A DNA stretch of 64,000 bases. Source: Achatina immaculata. Its lineage: Eukaryota; Mollusca; Gastropoda; Stylommatophora; Achatinidae. Below, piece after piece: positions 32,736 through 44,079 of the stretch. The position numbers and the translations under genes are program-made. Location: the NCBI GenBank assembly GCA_009760885.1, contig CM019714.1:1238933-1302932 (forward strand), written 5' to 3'. Within the stretch, counting starts at the first letter, position 1; each line of letters opens with the position of its first letter. The notes beneath the pieces were generated by a model. That model was not told where the DNA came from, did no database searches, and was given only the letters and a program-made list of their open reading frames with translations.

Positions 32736-33760
32736 TCAATGTTTTGTCTCTGAGGATATTTTATGTCATATCTGGCAGCGCGAGGGGAAGTTTGCCGTAT
32801 CCATGACTGCAGCCCAAACAGACAACTATCTGGACTGCGGACCTCAGAGGGATTCAGTACTGACCTTTGCAAATTCTCTTCACACACAGAAGTAGTCATC
32901 TGCTCCCATCATAGCTTGCACAAGAACAAACAGGGTATGGCTTTACTTGCATATGTTACATTAGAGCATATATCTCACATGTTACACGTATTGTCTTGAT
33001 TATAAGATGGGATATTTACGCTGCAAGGTGGGCTGTCGTCCGTTGTTTGGAATCAATGATCGGCAAATCCCGAACAAGAAGCGCAAGAAACGGGGAATTC
33101 CATTTACCGAAATAGACATACAAGAAGGAAAGAAGGAACAAACGTACGAACTAGCTAGACACTGCAGGATATGACAAAACCTGAAGAGCTATGACGAAAC
33201 AATCAGATAAATATCTGATGAGACGATAAATTGTTTACTGTACGCGACATCTCAAGAGCCATGAAGAGCGCTCAGCAAAGATCATCACGGAGACATCTCG
33301 AGTATACATGTGACAGGAAAACCGGCCAATCGCATTAAGATAATGCTTTATGAGTGACAGCTAGTCAACCAATGGAAGGGCTTTGTGACTGTAAGTGGCG
33401 ATAATCGGAAAACTGTCTCAGAAGAGGCAAAAAGGACCAATGAGCAATCAACTGTTTGATTTACGTCCTGTCTTTCACAATATGGCTTTTGGACAATGAG
33501 AATCAATCACGATTTATCCGTTATCCTTATGAAGGAAAGTTGCCCCATATCTGGCAGAGTTTTCCACCAGCAGCTAAGGGAAAATTATCCCATGGATATG
33601 ATTATCTTCTGTGTTTGCTGCATCCATCTTTACTGTCGTCGTCGGTAGAAGCTACAGAGCTTCACAGTTGCTTACTTTGTCTTCCCATATCCTGGTCATC
33701 ACTGCGGAAAGGCAACGAAGATAGAAAATATATCATTCTTACCGCCATAGAAACGGTGTC
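32736..33760. other. No gene recognised; ~1 kb single-copy-looking
   Basis: A plus frame of 114 codons (33456-33800) begins MIYVLSFTIWLLDNE and runs into the next array, with no recognised domain. Two places share catatctggcag (32769 and 33549). A short perfect hairpin atcagata-aa-tatctgat lies at 33202-33219. Function is unknown. Confidence 0.4.
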
Positions 33761-34261
33761 CATATCAGTAACTTTACTGGTTACTAATTCATATCAGTAA
33801 CTTTACTGGTTACTAATTCATATCAGTAACTTTACTGTTTACTAATTCATATCGGTAACTTTACTGGTTACTAATTCATATCAGTAACTTTACTGGTTAC
33901 TAATTCATATCGGTAACTTTACTGGTTACTAATTCATATCGGTAACTTTACTGGTTACTAATTCATATCGGTAACTTTACTGGTTACTAATTCATATCAG
34001 TAACTTTACTGGTTACTAATTCATATCGGTAACTTTACTGGTTACTAATTCATATCGGTAACTTTACTGGTTACTAATTCATATCAGTAACTTTACTGGT
34101 TACTAATTCATATCAGTAACTTTACTGGTTACTAATTCATATCAGTAACTTTACTGGTTACTAATTCATATCGGTAACTTTACTGGTTACTAATTCATAT
34201 CAGTAACTTTACTGGTTACTAATTCATATCGGTAACTTTACTGGTTACTTACTTACTAATT
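33761..34261. repeat. 29-bp minisatellite, ~17 units
   Basis: The unit is catatcagtaactttactgg + ttactaatt. The only common variant is cag versus cgg, alternating irregularly. Units are otherwise near identical, so the array is young. Confidence 0.95.
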
Positions 34262-34387
34262 CAAATCGTTTCCGCACACTTGATTGTATTCAGAATTAGT
34301 ACGGTTTTGTCCTCGATTTATTTCTTTATTATTATTCTTCGCCTAAAGACTGACTGTTGCATCAATGACTATAATGGACTGACTTGT

Positions 34388-34773
34388 CACCAAAACCATA
34401 GAAAACAAGTTCAATTCTTTCAAGATTAAATGTTTACGAAGAATTAGACAAATATTTTGGCCAAACACCATAAGAAATAATATCTTGTTGGCAGAAATGC
34501 AGATGAAGCCACTGACAGCAACTATTGAAGAAAGACGCTGGCGATGGTTGGGACATGTGCTCCGAATGACTGACAACTCACTACCAAAAATAGCACTAAG
34601 ATGGACACCACAGGGGAACAGAAGTAAGGGTAGACCAAAAGAGACATGGAGAAGAACAACAGAAAGGATGTTGAGCAGTAGAGGGCTCACCTCGGCAAGA
34701 GCAGAAAAAAGGCAACAGACAGGCATTTGTGGAAAACAGCTGCTGTAGCCCCATGTGCCCTAGGCACTTAAGG

Positions 34774-34811
<38 letters not shown>

Positions 34812-34812
34812 T
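34388..34812 (+). mobile_element. 5'-truncated LINE (L-C) with (GA)n tail
   Basis: Starts at tcaccaaaaccatagaaaac. The plus frame 34485-34748 carries a RRWRWLGHVLRMTDNSLPKI block and GNRSKGRPKETWRRTTERML. The 3' end ggcacttaaggttcag is followed by (GA)n at about 34776-34810. It overlaps closely with 36400-36820. The last part shows frame slips (AEKRQQTGICGKQLL). Confidence 0.8.
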
Positions 34813-35425
34813 GAATGTAACGAGAAAGAAAGAAAGAAACACAGACAAGATATTCAGACACAAACAGACAGACACATACACGGATACAAACAGACAGACA
34901 CACACAAATACACACGGACCACCGTCGCTACTCAAATGTTGCTATAATGGATTCCAGCCTGTAATCAATAGCCCTGAAGTGATTCCCTAATTCTGGCTGG
35001 CATTCATATTCTTCCTTATCATTTGCCCAAGATTTCTCACACAGCTCAATTTTGTGGCGTTGATGTCCTGTGTCAATGTTTTCTTCATCCAAAGCAGTAA
35101 TGGGTTCAAGAAAAAACACAGAAATACAAGGGACAGCAATGCAAAGGAGAACTTTTGATATAGCGATTCGGGTGCTATGAAAGAGAACACAGATGTGTGG
35201 GAGTTTAACTGTGAGATAATGGAGCTAACAATACTGGGTACTAGCATGGACTAGTAAGATAAAAAGAGGGAAAAGTTAAGCTAAAATTAATGAAAAGATT
35301 TTTTTTTAAAATTGAAGGAAGAATAAGATTATAAGAAAACGGTAACTGACATCCATCGGATAATAATAATAATAAGATGTAACAAATCTTTACAATAATA
35401 ACAATAAATGGTAGGATGGAGGAAG
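34813..35425. other. No gene; ACAGAC-rich patch
   Basis: A loose acagacagacacacacaaat-type tract lies at about 34840-34920 and an (AAT)n at 35360-35373. Otherwise nothing is recognised. Confidence 0.45.
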
Positions 35426-35705
35426 AAAGAGTGAGTGGGAGAGAGAGAGAGAGAGGGAGTAGGAAAAAGATGAGATGGAGAAAAGTGAGAGAGATAGAGA
35501 GAGAAAAAAGCAGCAGAAAGATGAGAGAGGTGAGAGAGAAAGAGTGATAGACTGGAACAGGAGAGAAAGAGTTGGAGATAGGGATGAGAGAGAGACAGAC
35601 AGACAGACAGACTCGGGGAGAGAGTGGGAGAGGGAGACAGTGGTAGAGAAATAGTGGTAGAGGGGATAGTGGGTGAGACTGAGAGAGAAAAAGAGAGGGA
35701 GAGAG
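35426..35705. repeat. GA-rich low-complexity tract
   Basis: gagagagagagagagggagt-type sequence with GACA units at 35594-35611. Confidence 0.85.
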
Positions 35706-36007
35706 TATCAAGAACAGCTTTGCGGGGCGCACTATAAAAAAAAAAATCTGTAAACTGAAATTATGGAAAATACGAAATAAGAAATAGGAATAAAAATAAT
35801 GAGGTCCCCAAAGAAGTTTGAGAACGACGGAAACAACAGTTAAAATGATAACAAAAAGACAGTCAACATTTCGTGGACATGTCAGGAAAAGACAGACGAT
35901 AGAGAGTCTAAGTAATCACTGAAAAATTCAAGGGAAAATGGAAGAGAAGAAGGCCAAGAGAAAAATATCTCAGTGGACTGACAAAGTATTTTATGATTAT
36001 ACATTAA

Positions 36008-36085
36008 AGGAAAATATGGGCACTAACACCATATCCCTGTGTGCCTTTAAGACATGACAGGATTACCTTTACTTCTTTTTTTTTT
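36008..36085 (+). mobile_element. SINE-1 3' tail fragment
   Basis: aaaatatgggcactaacacc, atatccctgtgtgccttta and agacatgacaggattacctt match the SINE-1 3' end, followed by a T-run. L-C inserted immediately downstream (36098). Confidence 0.6.
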
Positions 36086-36097
36086 TTACATTAAAGT

Positions 36098-36832
36098 TAG
36101 CTAACTCAGAATGCTAACAAAATAGGGTTAAAGATCAACATAGGAGAGACAAAGTTAATGAAGCAAAATGTGAACAACAGAAATGTACTCAGAGAAGATA
36201 GCAAGTTAATGGAAGAGGTCAACGAATTTGTATACCTTGGCAGTAGAGTAGTAGAAAATGGAGACAGCACAGAGGACATCAACAGCAGACTTACTAGAGC
36301 AAACCAGGCTTTTGCAATGTTGCAGACTATATGGAAATCTAAACTAAGCATGAATACGAAAATCAGGATATTTAAGAGTAATGTTCTAAGTGTACTACTC
36401 TATGGAAGTGAATGCTGGAAAATCACCAAAACCATAGAAAACAAGTTGAATTCTTTCCAGACTAAATGTTTATGAAGAATTAGAAGAATATTTTGGCCAA
36501 ACGCCATAAGAAATAACATCTTGTTGGGAGAAATGCAGGTGAAGCCACTGACAGCAATTATTGAGGAAAGACGCTAGCGATGGCTGGGACATGTGCTCCG
36601 AATGACTGAGTTCACTACCAAAAATAGCACTAAGATGGACACCACAGGGGAACAGAAGTAAGGGTAGACCAAAGGAGACATGGAGAAGAACAACAGAGAG
36701 GATGTTGAGCAATAGAGGGCTCACCTGGGCAAAAGCCAAAAAAAAAAAAAAAAAGCAAAGGACAGGGGTTTGCTGAAAACCTTTGTGGAAGTCTCATATG
36801 CCCTGGGCACTTAAGGTTCAGAGAGACAGAGA
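36098..36832 (+). mobile_element. Longest L-C LINE copy, with 11-bp target duplication
   Basis: The plus frame 36158-36475 shows EVNEFVYLGSRVVENGDSTE, RIFKSNVLSVLLYGSECWKI and ENKLNSFQTKCL. It then stops at a TGA where the 34.4-kb copy reads CGA (arginine). Further breaks are a TAG for tryptophan in RRW and a deletion near 36606. The 3' end ggcacttaaggttcagagag has only a short GA tail. TACATTAAAGT flanks it at 36087-36097 and 36833-36843. The endonuclease and catalytic RT domain are absent. Confidence 0.85.
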
Positions 36833-36843
36833 TACATTAAAGT

Positions 36844-37436
36844 CGATTTTTTTTTTTTTGGCATGTAAGTAATGATTCTGTATTAAGCTAATATGAATAT
36901 TATATGTGTATGTATGTAAGTGGAGTAATCCAGGTGAAGGTAACGAGAGGGGGCCCCCGGTGCTTCTCTGGTTGCCCCTGAAATACACAGAGATCCTGAA
37001 TATTTACCTGATGGGCATTCATGACCTCTCTTGAACCGTGACCTAATTAGTCTAGTCTGAGATACGACGCGGAACAAACCAATCAGTTATTAATGATGGG
37101 GTGGGGGGTAGAAGCCCTTGGGAGGGTCTGATTACTAACCGGGGGTAGTACTAATGTAATGAGTCTAACGGTCAGGCATTGGACGTATTTACAAGGGGGA
37201 GACATCCGGGCTCTAGTGACCGGCCGACTTGGTTTAAGGGAGGTAAGTATATCTGCAGTGAAGTTGTCGTCCTTGATTATGATGAAAATGGCGTCGGCAT
37301 TGATGAGTTTCAGCTCCGCTGTTGATATTCTAGAAGTTTAGGGGTTTCCGCATAGGGGAAAGGTCGCAATTGAATTTTATTTTTGGGTGGGGGTGGGGGG
37401 CAATTAGAATATATATTTATATTATACTTTTTCAGA
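36844..37436. other. No gene; possible single-copy sequence
   Basis: Contains gaggtaagtat near 37240, a good splice-donor-like string, next to G-rich text. Without an exon frame, homology or partner acceptor this is not evidence of a gene. Confidence 0.35.
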
Positions 37437-37710
37437 ACAGGTGGCCTGGTAGAGGTTGAGTGGTTAGGCAATCTGTTTACTAATCCGGTGGTACCGGGTT
37501 CTAGTCCCAATGGAGGGGGGAGGGGGTGTTCTTGTACACATAAGAAAGGTCCCAGAGGTTCACACAGCCTCTAAAATTAGGTACCAGAGAAATCTGGGAA
37601 GGCAAGTGATACAGACCACATCAGACTTTCATCTGCCGAAGGTCTCGGAAATATGGGCCTAACACCGTATCCCTATTATGCCTTAAAGGCATTGAATCAG
37701 GGATTTTACC
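37437..37710 (+). mobile_element. SINE-1, most complete copy
   Basis: The pol III A-box region lies at 37450-37463 (tagaggttgagtgg) and the B-box at 37496-37508 (gggttctagtccc). A G-rich spacer follows, then ggtaccagagaaatctggga at about 37579, a tctgccgaaggtctcggaaa block, and the 3' domain gggcctaacaccgtatccct with the small hairpin gccttaaaggc. It ends in an AT-rich tail. At about 270 bp the layout is that of a tRNA-derived SINE with a conserved core. Its partner LINE is not identified. Confidence 0.8.
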
Positions 37711-37737
37711 TTTTATCTTTTTCTTAAGAACATGGTT

Positions 37738-37830
37738 AACTATTATGCTGCAGGGAGAGGGGCATCCAAAGTTTTTAGGCGTTGAGGTGGCGCATAATCC
37801 AATAAAGGTTGGGAAGCTGTTAAATGAAAT
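37738..37830 (-). mobile_element. hAT-like end fragment
   Basis: On the minus strand AACAGCTTCCCAACCTTTAT is followed by atgcgccacctcaacgcct, resembling CAGYGTTTCCCAACC-type ends and the element at 62816. Only one end is present. Confidence 0.35.
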
Positions 37831-38599
37831 GAGTTGCCATAGAAATTGCAAGGGCCTTTAACTCCAAAATAAAACAAATCCAAGACAAACTGATCAGACA
37901 CATCTAAGAGGGTCGCCTCTGGCGGGGAAGGATAGCGAAGCTGAAAGGATAACCTGACTCCAGCTCCTGCGAACCTCACATCAAAAGGTCAAGACCTGTC
38001 AATACACGCGTTAAAAAAATATATTTTAACAAGCGATACGGTTATGGAGAATTCGGTTTTAGTCGAAAAGTTCGATCCAGTTAATAAGTATGTGCGAAGA
38101 TACCCCAATATTCGAATCTCTATTTATATCGGTATAATGTGGTCCCGCTTTGTATAAGACTCCCACGATATGCTTCACCGCTCTACGGCTAATATAAGTG
38201 TCGATACAGTAATTATCTGGCAAACACGATTACGATAATTAATTCTACGATTATGCGTGCGTTGAAATCGATGAACACATAAAGAAACTTCCAATATAAA
38301 AGTATACATAGAAAATGTCAGTATCCGAAATACGGGAGGGCATGACAAGTACTCTGATTGCTTGTTTGACTGTTACCAATAGTCGGGGTACGTAGACATA
38401 GCATTCTCTAACGTAGCATTTGAATTCCAATTGATTTTGTGAGCATTTCTAAGCACGGATCTATTGAAACGGTGAAGGAGAAAACTTGACAGTTCTAAAT
38501 TTACGTGAATTGTAAGTAAGGAAAGTATTTAGATGTGGTTTTAAAGACAAAAATATTTTGTTGCGCATGAGATCTCTATCTTTCTTTCTCTTGCCCATA
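37831..38599. other. No gene; single-copy-looking AT-rich sequence
   Basis: ccaatataaaagtatac at about 38293 resembles a CCAAT plus TATA arrangement, but no transcript frame follows. No repeats are seen. Confidence 0.35.
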
Positions 38600-39002
38600 C
38601 ACACACACTCTCTCTCTCTCTCGCTCTTTCTCTCTCTCCCGCGCTCTCTCTCTCTCTCGCTCTTTCTCTCTCTCCCGCTCTCTCTCTCTCTCTCTCTCGC
38701 TCTTTCTATCTCTCCCGCGCGCTCTCTCTCGCTCTTTCTTTCTACCCTTCTCTCTACTCTTCTTCTGTCTCTCCCTCTGTCCCTCTCGCTACTTGTCTTT
38801 CTCTATTCTTTCTCTCTGTCACTCCCTCTCATTCGTTCCCTCTGTCTCTCTCGCTGTTTCTGTCTTTCTTTACTCTTTTTATGTCTCTCTTTCACTCTCT
38901 CTCTCTATCTCTCTCTCTGTCACTCCCTCTCATTCGTTCCCTCTGTCTCTCTCGCTGTTTCTGTCTTTCTTTACTCTTTTTATGTCTCTCTTTCACTCTC
39001 TC

Positions 39003-39034
<32 letters not shown>

Positions 39035-39042
39035 CCTGTCAT
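38600..39042. repeat. CT-rich tract with ~100-bp internal duplication
   Basis: The block ctctcattcgttccctctgt, then ctgtttctgtctttctttac, occurs twice (about 38826-38910 and 38927-39012) in a CT-rich background. Long S/L-rich frames are compositional. Confidence 0.95.
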
Positions 39043-39224
39043 ACACTCACACATGTACGTATGTAAAAAATGACGAGAAAAGCAGGACCGGTTATCATTT
39101 TTTTTTAAAATTGCTCCAATGCCATTCCTACGAGGGAAAGTCACTAAGTAGCTCGCAAATTGAAATATTTTATCAGTGGCAGTTATCAGGTAGTATTTAA
39201 ATATATCCTTAGATAGTACCATCA

Positions 39225-39415
39225 GGTACTACAACGGGCCAAAGAAAAAGAGGCAGACCGCGTGAAACTCTGAAGGGGACATTGTTAAGAGAGGCCAAAT
39301 TAACAGGCATAAAATCCCTTGATAAGGTCGAAAGACTCGCCGAAGACAGGAAAAATTGGCGAACTACCTTGCGAGCCCTATGTGACGTTTAACGGCACGG
39401 GAAGGATATAAGATA
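39225..39415 (+). mobile_element. 5'-truncated LINE 3' end (L-B) with probable target duplication
   Basis: Fully open for about 54 codons: TTGQRKRGRPRETLKGTLLR, then SLDKVERLAEDRKNWRTTLR and ALCDV-stop. The tail is ggatataagata. AGTACCATCA (39215-39224) and AGTATCATCA (39416-39425) are 9/10 identical flanks. It is very close to the 48.4-kb copy, so it is young. Confidence 0.8.
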
Positions 39416-39493
39416 AGTATCATCATCCAACTTGATAACAGCTTATGTAGAGGGCGCTTGGAGTTACGTGCGCATGCGCAAAGCAATAACAAA

Positions 39494-39668
39494 ATGGTTA
39501 CCCAACTGTTAGCGTGTATCAAATAAGAACAGAGAAATGTAGTGCGATTTTTTGTGGGCTAAAGGACATTTAGTTGAGGACACTCAAAAGGAAATGATTA
39601 CAGTTTATGCTGAAAAATGTTTATCGCGTAAAGCGGTCTATAACTGGGTAAAAGAATTTTCTCAGGGA
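39494..39668 (+). pseudogene. Mariner-type transposase, N-terminal remnant
   Basis: From the ATG at 39494, codons read MVTQLLACIK, a TAA where many relatives have Q, then EQRNVVRF. After one extra T in a T6 run the frame continues LWAKGHLVEDTQKEM, VYAEKCLSRKAVYNWVKEFS and Q-G. This is the N-terminal helix-turn-helix DNA-binding region of mariner transposases (pattern K-x(2)-D-I-x-K-E-M ... C-L-S-x-x-A-V-x-x-W). The frame then ends abruptly in an (ACT)n tract with no catalytic D residues. The sequence clearly differs from the mariner at 52962, so it is a second lineage. Confidence 0.7.
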
Positions 39669-39814
39669 CTAACTACTATTAACTACTACTACTACTAACT
39701 ACTATTACTACTATTACTAACTACTATTACTACTACAATACTACTACTACTACTAAGTACTATTACTACTAACTACCACCACTACTACTACCACTACTAC
39801 TACTAACTACTATA

Positions 39815-39860
<46 letters not shown>

Positions 39861-40300
39861 TAACTACTACTACTACTACTACTAACTACTATTACTACTA
39901 TTACTAACTACTATTACTACTACAATACTACTACTACTACTATAACTACTACTATACTACTACTAACTACTATTACTACTATTACTAACTACTATTACTA
40001 CTACAATACTACTACTAGTAAGTACTATTACTACTAACTACCACCACTACTACTACCACTACTACTACTAACTACTATAACTACTACTACTACTACTACT
40101 ACTACTATAACTACTACTACTACTAACTACTATTACTACTATTACTAACCACTATTACTACTACAATACTACTACTACTACTACTACTAACTACTATTAC
40201 TAACTACTATTACTACTACAATACTACTACTACTACTACTAAGTACTATTATTACTAACTACCACCACTACTACTACCACTACTACTACTAACTACTATA

Positions 40301-40333
<33 letters not shown>

Positions 40334-40334
40334 G
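39669..40334. repeat. (ACT)n trinucleotide tract with higher-order repeat
   Basis: About 665 bp of ACT with ATT, AGT and ACC variants. A larger block (actattactactacaatact, ctaagtactattactactaa, ctaccaccactactactacc) recurs three times at roughly 180-270-bp spacing, showing segmental copying inside the tract. Confidence 0.95.
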
Positions 40335-40990
40335 TAGTACATTTATTCATCATACCTTTATTGCAACTGCAATTCTTAACGTCAAACTTGAATCATTTCT
40401 TCTACCCCCACCCCCTCCCTTCCACACACACATTGTTTCAAGCCGCGTGTCATAGTTTTATGTTACAACATCAGGTAGTTCGTGATTCAAAACTCACTGT
40501 TAAGTGTTACAAACTCCCTCATTCCCCCGACACCCGCATGGTAGAACTTCCAATAATTGACCTATATTGCCCGTGAACATTCGATAAGCTGGCCGTGTTT
40601 GAAGGTCAGGGTAGGGTTGTGACAGCAACCAGGAAAGCAGCATTGGCGAAAGATGCAACACAAAACACGGACAGCCAGGAAATAAGCGAATGAAGATTCC
40701 CAAGAAGTTGGCAAACAACGACAAATAGTCATTAGGAAAAGACAACTCCAGAAGCTCAAAGGAAAAAGAAGAAGGAAAAAAAATTAGGAACAGACAGAGC
40801 AAAGAGCTGTCCAAGGGGCAGAGAATGAGGAAGGCAACGGATGAGGTTAGAAACTGCCACGGATGGTGGAAGCATGATCACCAACGTCTGTCGGTACGGC
40901 ACTGCGTGAACCAGTAGAATGATCCCGTTATCTGACAACCTTCCACTACAACACTTTCAGAGAATGGAACGTTACAGGGTTCGTTAATCG
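40335..40990. other. No gene; possible decayed LINE end
   Basis: Near 40850-40915, gatggtggaagcatgatcac and cgtctgtcggtacggcac faintly resemble the L-F 3' end (cataatagccaacgccagtc, ggcacggcac). The call is weak. The rest is unassigned. Confidence 0.35.
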
Positions 40991-41190
40991 GAGTAAAGGC
41001 CCTCTTGGCAGAGTAAAGACCCTCTTAACAGAGTAAATGCCCTTTTGGTAGAGTAAAGGCCCTTTTGGTAGAGTAAAGGCCCTTTTGGTAGAGTAAAGGC
41101 CCTCTTGGTAGAGTAAAGACCCTCTTGGTAGAGTAAAGGCCCTCTTGATAGAGTAAAGGCCCTCTTGACAGAGTAAAGGCCCTCTTGATA
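40991..41190. repeat. 20-bp minisatellite, 10 units
   Basis: The unit is gagtaaaggccctcttggta, with ccttttg and ctcttga variants, exactly 20 bp throughout. It is open in minus frames by periodicity only. Confidence 0.95.
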
Positions 41191-41782
41191 TCTTCTGATG
41201 CAAGACTGAACATATTTACTGAACCTTCTCGGTATTACGTCGGGTTAGAAAGCGATTCCGGTAAAGAACCTAAACGTAGACATCTGATTGGTTAGTAGGT
41301 CTCTTTGACCAGCAATCTCGCACACGTTTAGGCAGACAATTATTACAACTTTAAGTCAGGTTAGCCACTGGCAACCCAACCGGTTAGGAACTGTAAGGTA
41401 AGTGTGAGAATCTGATCACGTGTTAGTGAAAACCGCTTCCTCCTACCGTCCACCATCACTGCCGCCCTTCTTTCTGCATGGACAACAACATGCAGCTGCA
41501 TTCAAGCAATAGAAGAGTGCAGGCAAGTTGATAGTGACCTGCCTTCTCATCCGATAAGTTTTTGGTCCATCGGTCGGACCAAGTGTAATGAACTAGGTAC
41601 CCGACACTCTAGCTCTTAGGACAAGAGCCTATGAGAACTGAATATTCAGTTGCATTGCGAGGGTCACTGGAATTCTGGCAGTGAATGAAAGGAAAATACG
41701 ATACCACGTGACAACCAGTTCCTGAAATAATAATTTTCGACAGAGCCCATAATGGTCCACAAAATAACTGGTGCTTCTACCG
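41191..41782. other. No gene recognised
   Basis: Single-copy-looking sequence between two minisatellites. No supported feature. Confidence 0.4.
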
Positions 41783-42535
41783 AGCACTGAGAACTTACAG
41801 CAAACTTGAGGGCACTGAGAACATATAGAAAACTTGAGGCCAATGAGAGCCTACAGCACACCTGAGGGCACTGAGAACATATAGAAAACTTGAGGCCAAT
41901 GAGAGCCTACATTAAACTTGAGGGCACTGAGAACATATAGAAAACTTGAGGCCAATGAGAGCCTACATTAAACTTGAGGGCACTGAGAACATATAGAAAA
42001 CTTGAGGCCACTGAGAGCCTACATTAAACTTGAGGGCACTGAGAACATATAGAAAACTTGAGGCCACTGAGAGCCTACAGCACACCTGAGGGCACTGAGA
42101 ACATATAGAACACTTGAGGTCACTGAGAGCCTACAGCACACCTGAGGGCACTGAGAACATATAGAAAACTTGAGGCCAATGAGAGCCTACATTAAACTTG
42201 AGGGCACTGAGAACATATAGAAAACTTGAGGCCACTGACAGCCTACAGCACACATGATGGGACTGAGAACATATAGAACACTTGAGGCCACTGAGAGCCT
42301 ACAGCACACCTGAGGGCACTGAGAACATATAGAAAACTTGAGGCCACTGACAGCCTACATTAAACTTGAGGGCACTGAGAACATATAGAAAACTTGAGGC
42401 CACTGAGAGCCTACATTAAACTTGAGGGCCCTGAGAACATATAGAACACTTGAGGCCACTGAGAACAAACAGCACACCTGAGGGCACTGAGAACAAACAG
42501 CACACCTGAGGGCACTGAGAATACACAGCACAATT
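41783..42535. repeat. 56-bp higher-order repeat of two 28-bp units, ~13 copies
   Basis: Half A is gagggcactgagaacatata + gaaaactt. Half B is gaggccactgagagcctaca + ttaaactt or gcacacct. A and B are clearly related to each other. The last units (42430-42535) are single 28-bp units with acaaacagcacacct. Confidence 0.95.
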
Positions 42536-42790
42536 CAGAGCACTGAGAACTTAACAATAAACCTGACAACACGTCAGACTTATACAAAACATGACAACAC
42601 CGTCGACCTAACAGAAAACTTGACAACACAGTAGACTTTACAGAAAACTTGACAACACCGTATACTTTACAGAAAACTTGACAACACCGCAGACTTACAG
42701 AAAATTTGACAACACAACAGATTTATAGAAAACTTGACAGCACCGGAAACTTACAAAAAAACTTGACAACATCGCAGACTTAAAACTTGT
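42536..42790. repeat. Decayed ~29-bp tandem units
   Basis: Repeats of acagaaaacttgacaacacc + gtagacttt, 7-9 units with indels. It continues the preceding array, sharing gaaaacttga. Confidence 0.85.
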
Positions 42791-43420
42791 GGCTAACGGG
42801 AGCTTATATCAATAACACCCTCCCTCCCACCCCACCCCCAGTCTTCTTCCTCCATAACTATCTTTGATTAGAAAATTAGAACAACGGCGATAAACGGGAG
42901 GTTTATGGACGCTGGTAGCACTGTTGCTCTTTCTTGGTATACTCGGAATTCGGTCCCTGGGAAAGGAACATTTCGTGACACGAAAAGAACTTCCTCTCCC
43001 GTTTTCGCGTGCGTGACCCACGCTGTCACGTCCGTTTTTGTTTTTTTTTCATTTCGTGAGAAGAAGAAAACTCTCTCACACACACACAGACACACGCGTG
43101 GGGGCTGCCAAGGATCCAAGCCATCGAGTGCTAAACAAATGCCATTACCAGATATACTCCTAAATGGTGGTACACTCGTATTTCTGCAGTTGCAGGCAAA
43201 GAGTACAACAGGTCGTAAAATGTAAGCAAGTGAATCCCAGAGTAGACTCCCCATAGTAGACGATGTTACAGCAGGGACAGGTAAGATAACTCTATGCCGC
43301 GGTGCACTGGCGTTTTCTCCCCTGGTATTCTCTTGGTATCTTTCAGTTCTTGCGTAAACAACACAGTCATTCTAGATGAAATGATTCGGTGCTATACTGT
43401 GTGAATATTCACTTGAACAT
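42791..43420. other. No gene recognised
   Basis: Single-copy-looking sequence with (CA)n at 43076-43096. Opposed frames of 106-128 codons (42905-43225 plus, 42868-43254 minus) overlap and show no domain. Confidence 0.4.
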
Positions 43421-44030
43421 GACACAGAAACCTCGCTGAGAAGCAAATAGTCTTTCTCACAGATTCTTCTTCTTCTTTCTTCTTCTTTCCGAGCCATTAA
43501 GGCTCACTGCTGCAGATAAAGTTCACCTCCATTCCTCTCTATTCCTAATCTTCTCTCTCCAGTTGGTGACAAGTTTCTTTTATATCCTCTTCCATGTTGT
43601 CTTTCCATCTCTGTCATGGTCTACCGCTTGGTCCTGTTTCCCTCATCTCTTGTGCTTACATAATTTTCGTTTGTCTGTTCTCTCCCATTCTTTCTACATG
43701 CCCCAGCCAGCGTAGTCTGTTCAGTTTCAAGACATTTATAATTCGTTAGGATTTAAATAAGGTGTTCGGTTCGGTGTTCTCACAGATTCACTGTCCGTAG
43801 TACAAACACTGAAATATCAAAAGATTAAAGACCTGGACATCCTGAGATAAGCCCTATCACTAGCAAGCGCGGTATTCACATGAAGAAGTCATACAATGCA
43901 TACCTGCCCACAGTAACTTCCAGGGTAATTAAGAGACAGACTGGCAAAAGAGGGAGAAAGAATCCAGCAGAGAGAAGGACAACAAACAAACAAACAAACA
44001 AAAAGTCATATACAAAAAGAAATGGACCAC
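43421..44030 (+). repeat. Inverted paralogous segment, LINE-filled copy
   Basis: With the LINE at 43467-43776 removed, the text agcaaatagtctttctcac, attcactgtccgtagtacaa, acactgaaatatcaaaaga, agtaacttccagggtaatta, agagacagactggcaaaag and (CAAA)n is the reverse complement of 46350-46645. The two copies lie about 2.6 kb apart in opposite orientation and differ at perhaps 15% of positions. The nature of the repeat is unknown. Confidence 0.85.
43467..43776 (-). mobile_element. 5'-truncated LINE (L-H) with 13-bp target duplication
   Basis: On the minus strand it runs from caccttatttaaatccta through a degraded WGHVERMGENRQTKI block, GSPRQRWKDN-like text and the SLNGSE end, into (GAA)n. TTCTCACAGATTC flanks it at 43454-43466 and 43777-43789. 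The inverted paralogue at 46.6 kb has the unfilled site (single tttctcagtttcactgtcc, read in the same orientation). It is 310 bp and no longer coding. Confidence 0.85.
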
Positions 44031-44079
44031 ACAACAACCCATAGCAACAGCAGGCGACGAATACCACAATCTCACAAGA

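Noticed and set aside
33181..33225. Hammerhead-ribozyme-like string (ctgaaga ... gacgaaac followed by a perfect small hairpin)
   Set aside because: Stem II does not form and there is no NUH cleavage site in the right place next to the third stem.
37235..37250. Splice-donor-like gaggtaagtat
   Set aside because: No exon frame or partner acceptor could be identified.
38293..38310. CCAAT/TATA-like promoter string
   Set aside because: No transcript frame, initiator or downstream gene is visible. AT-rich DNA gives such strings by chance.
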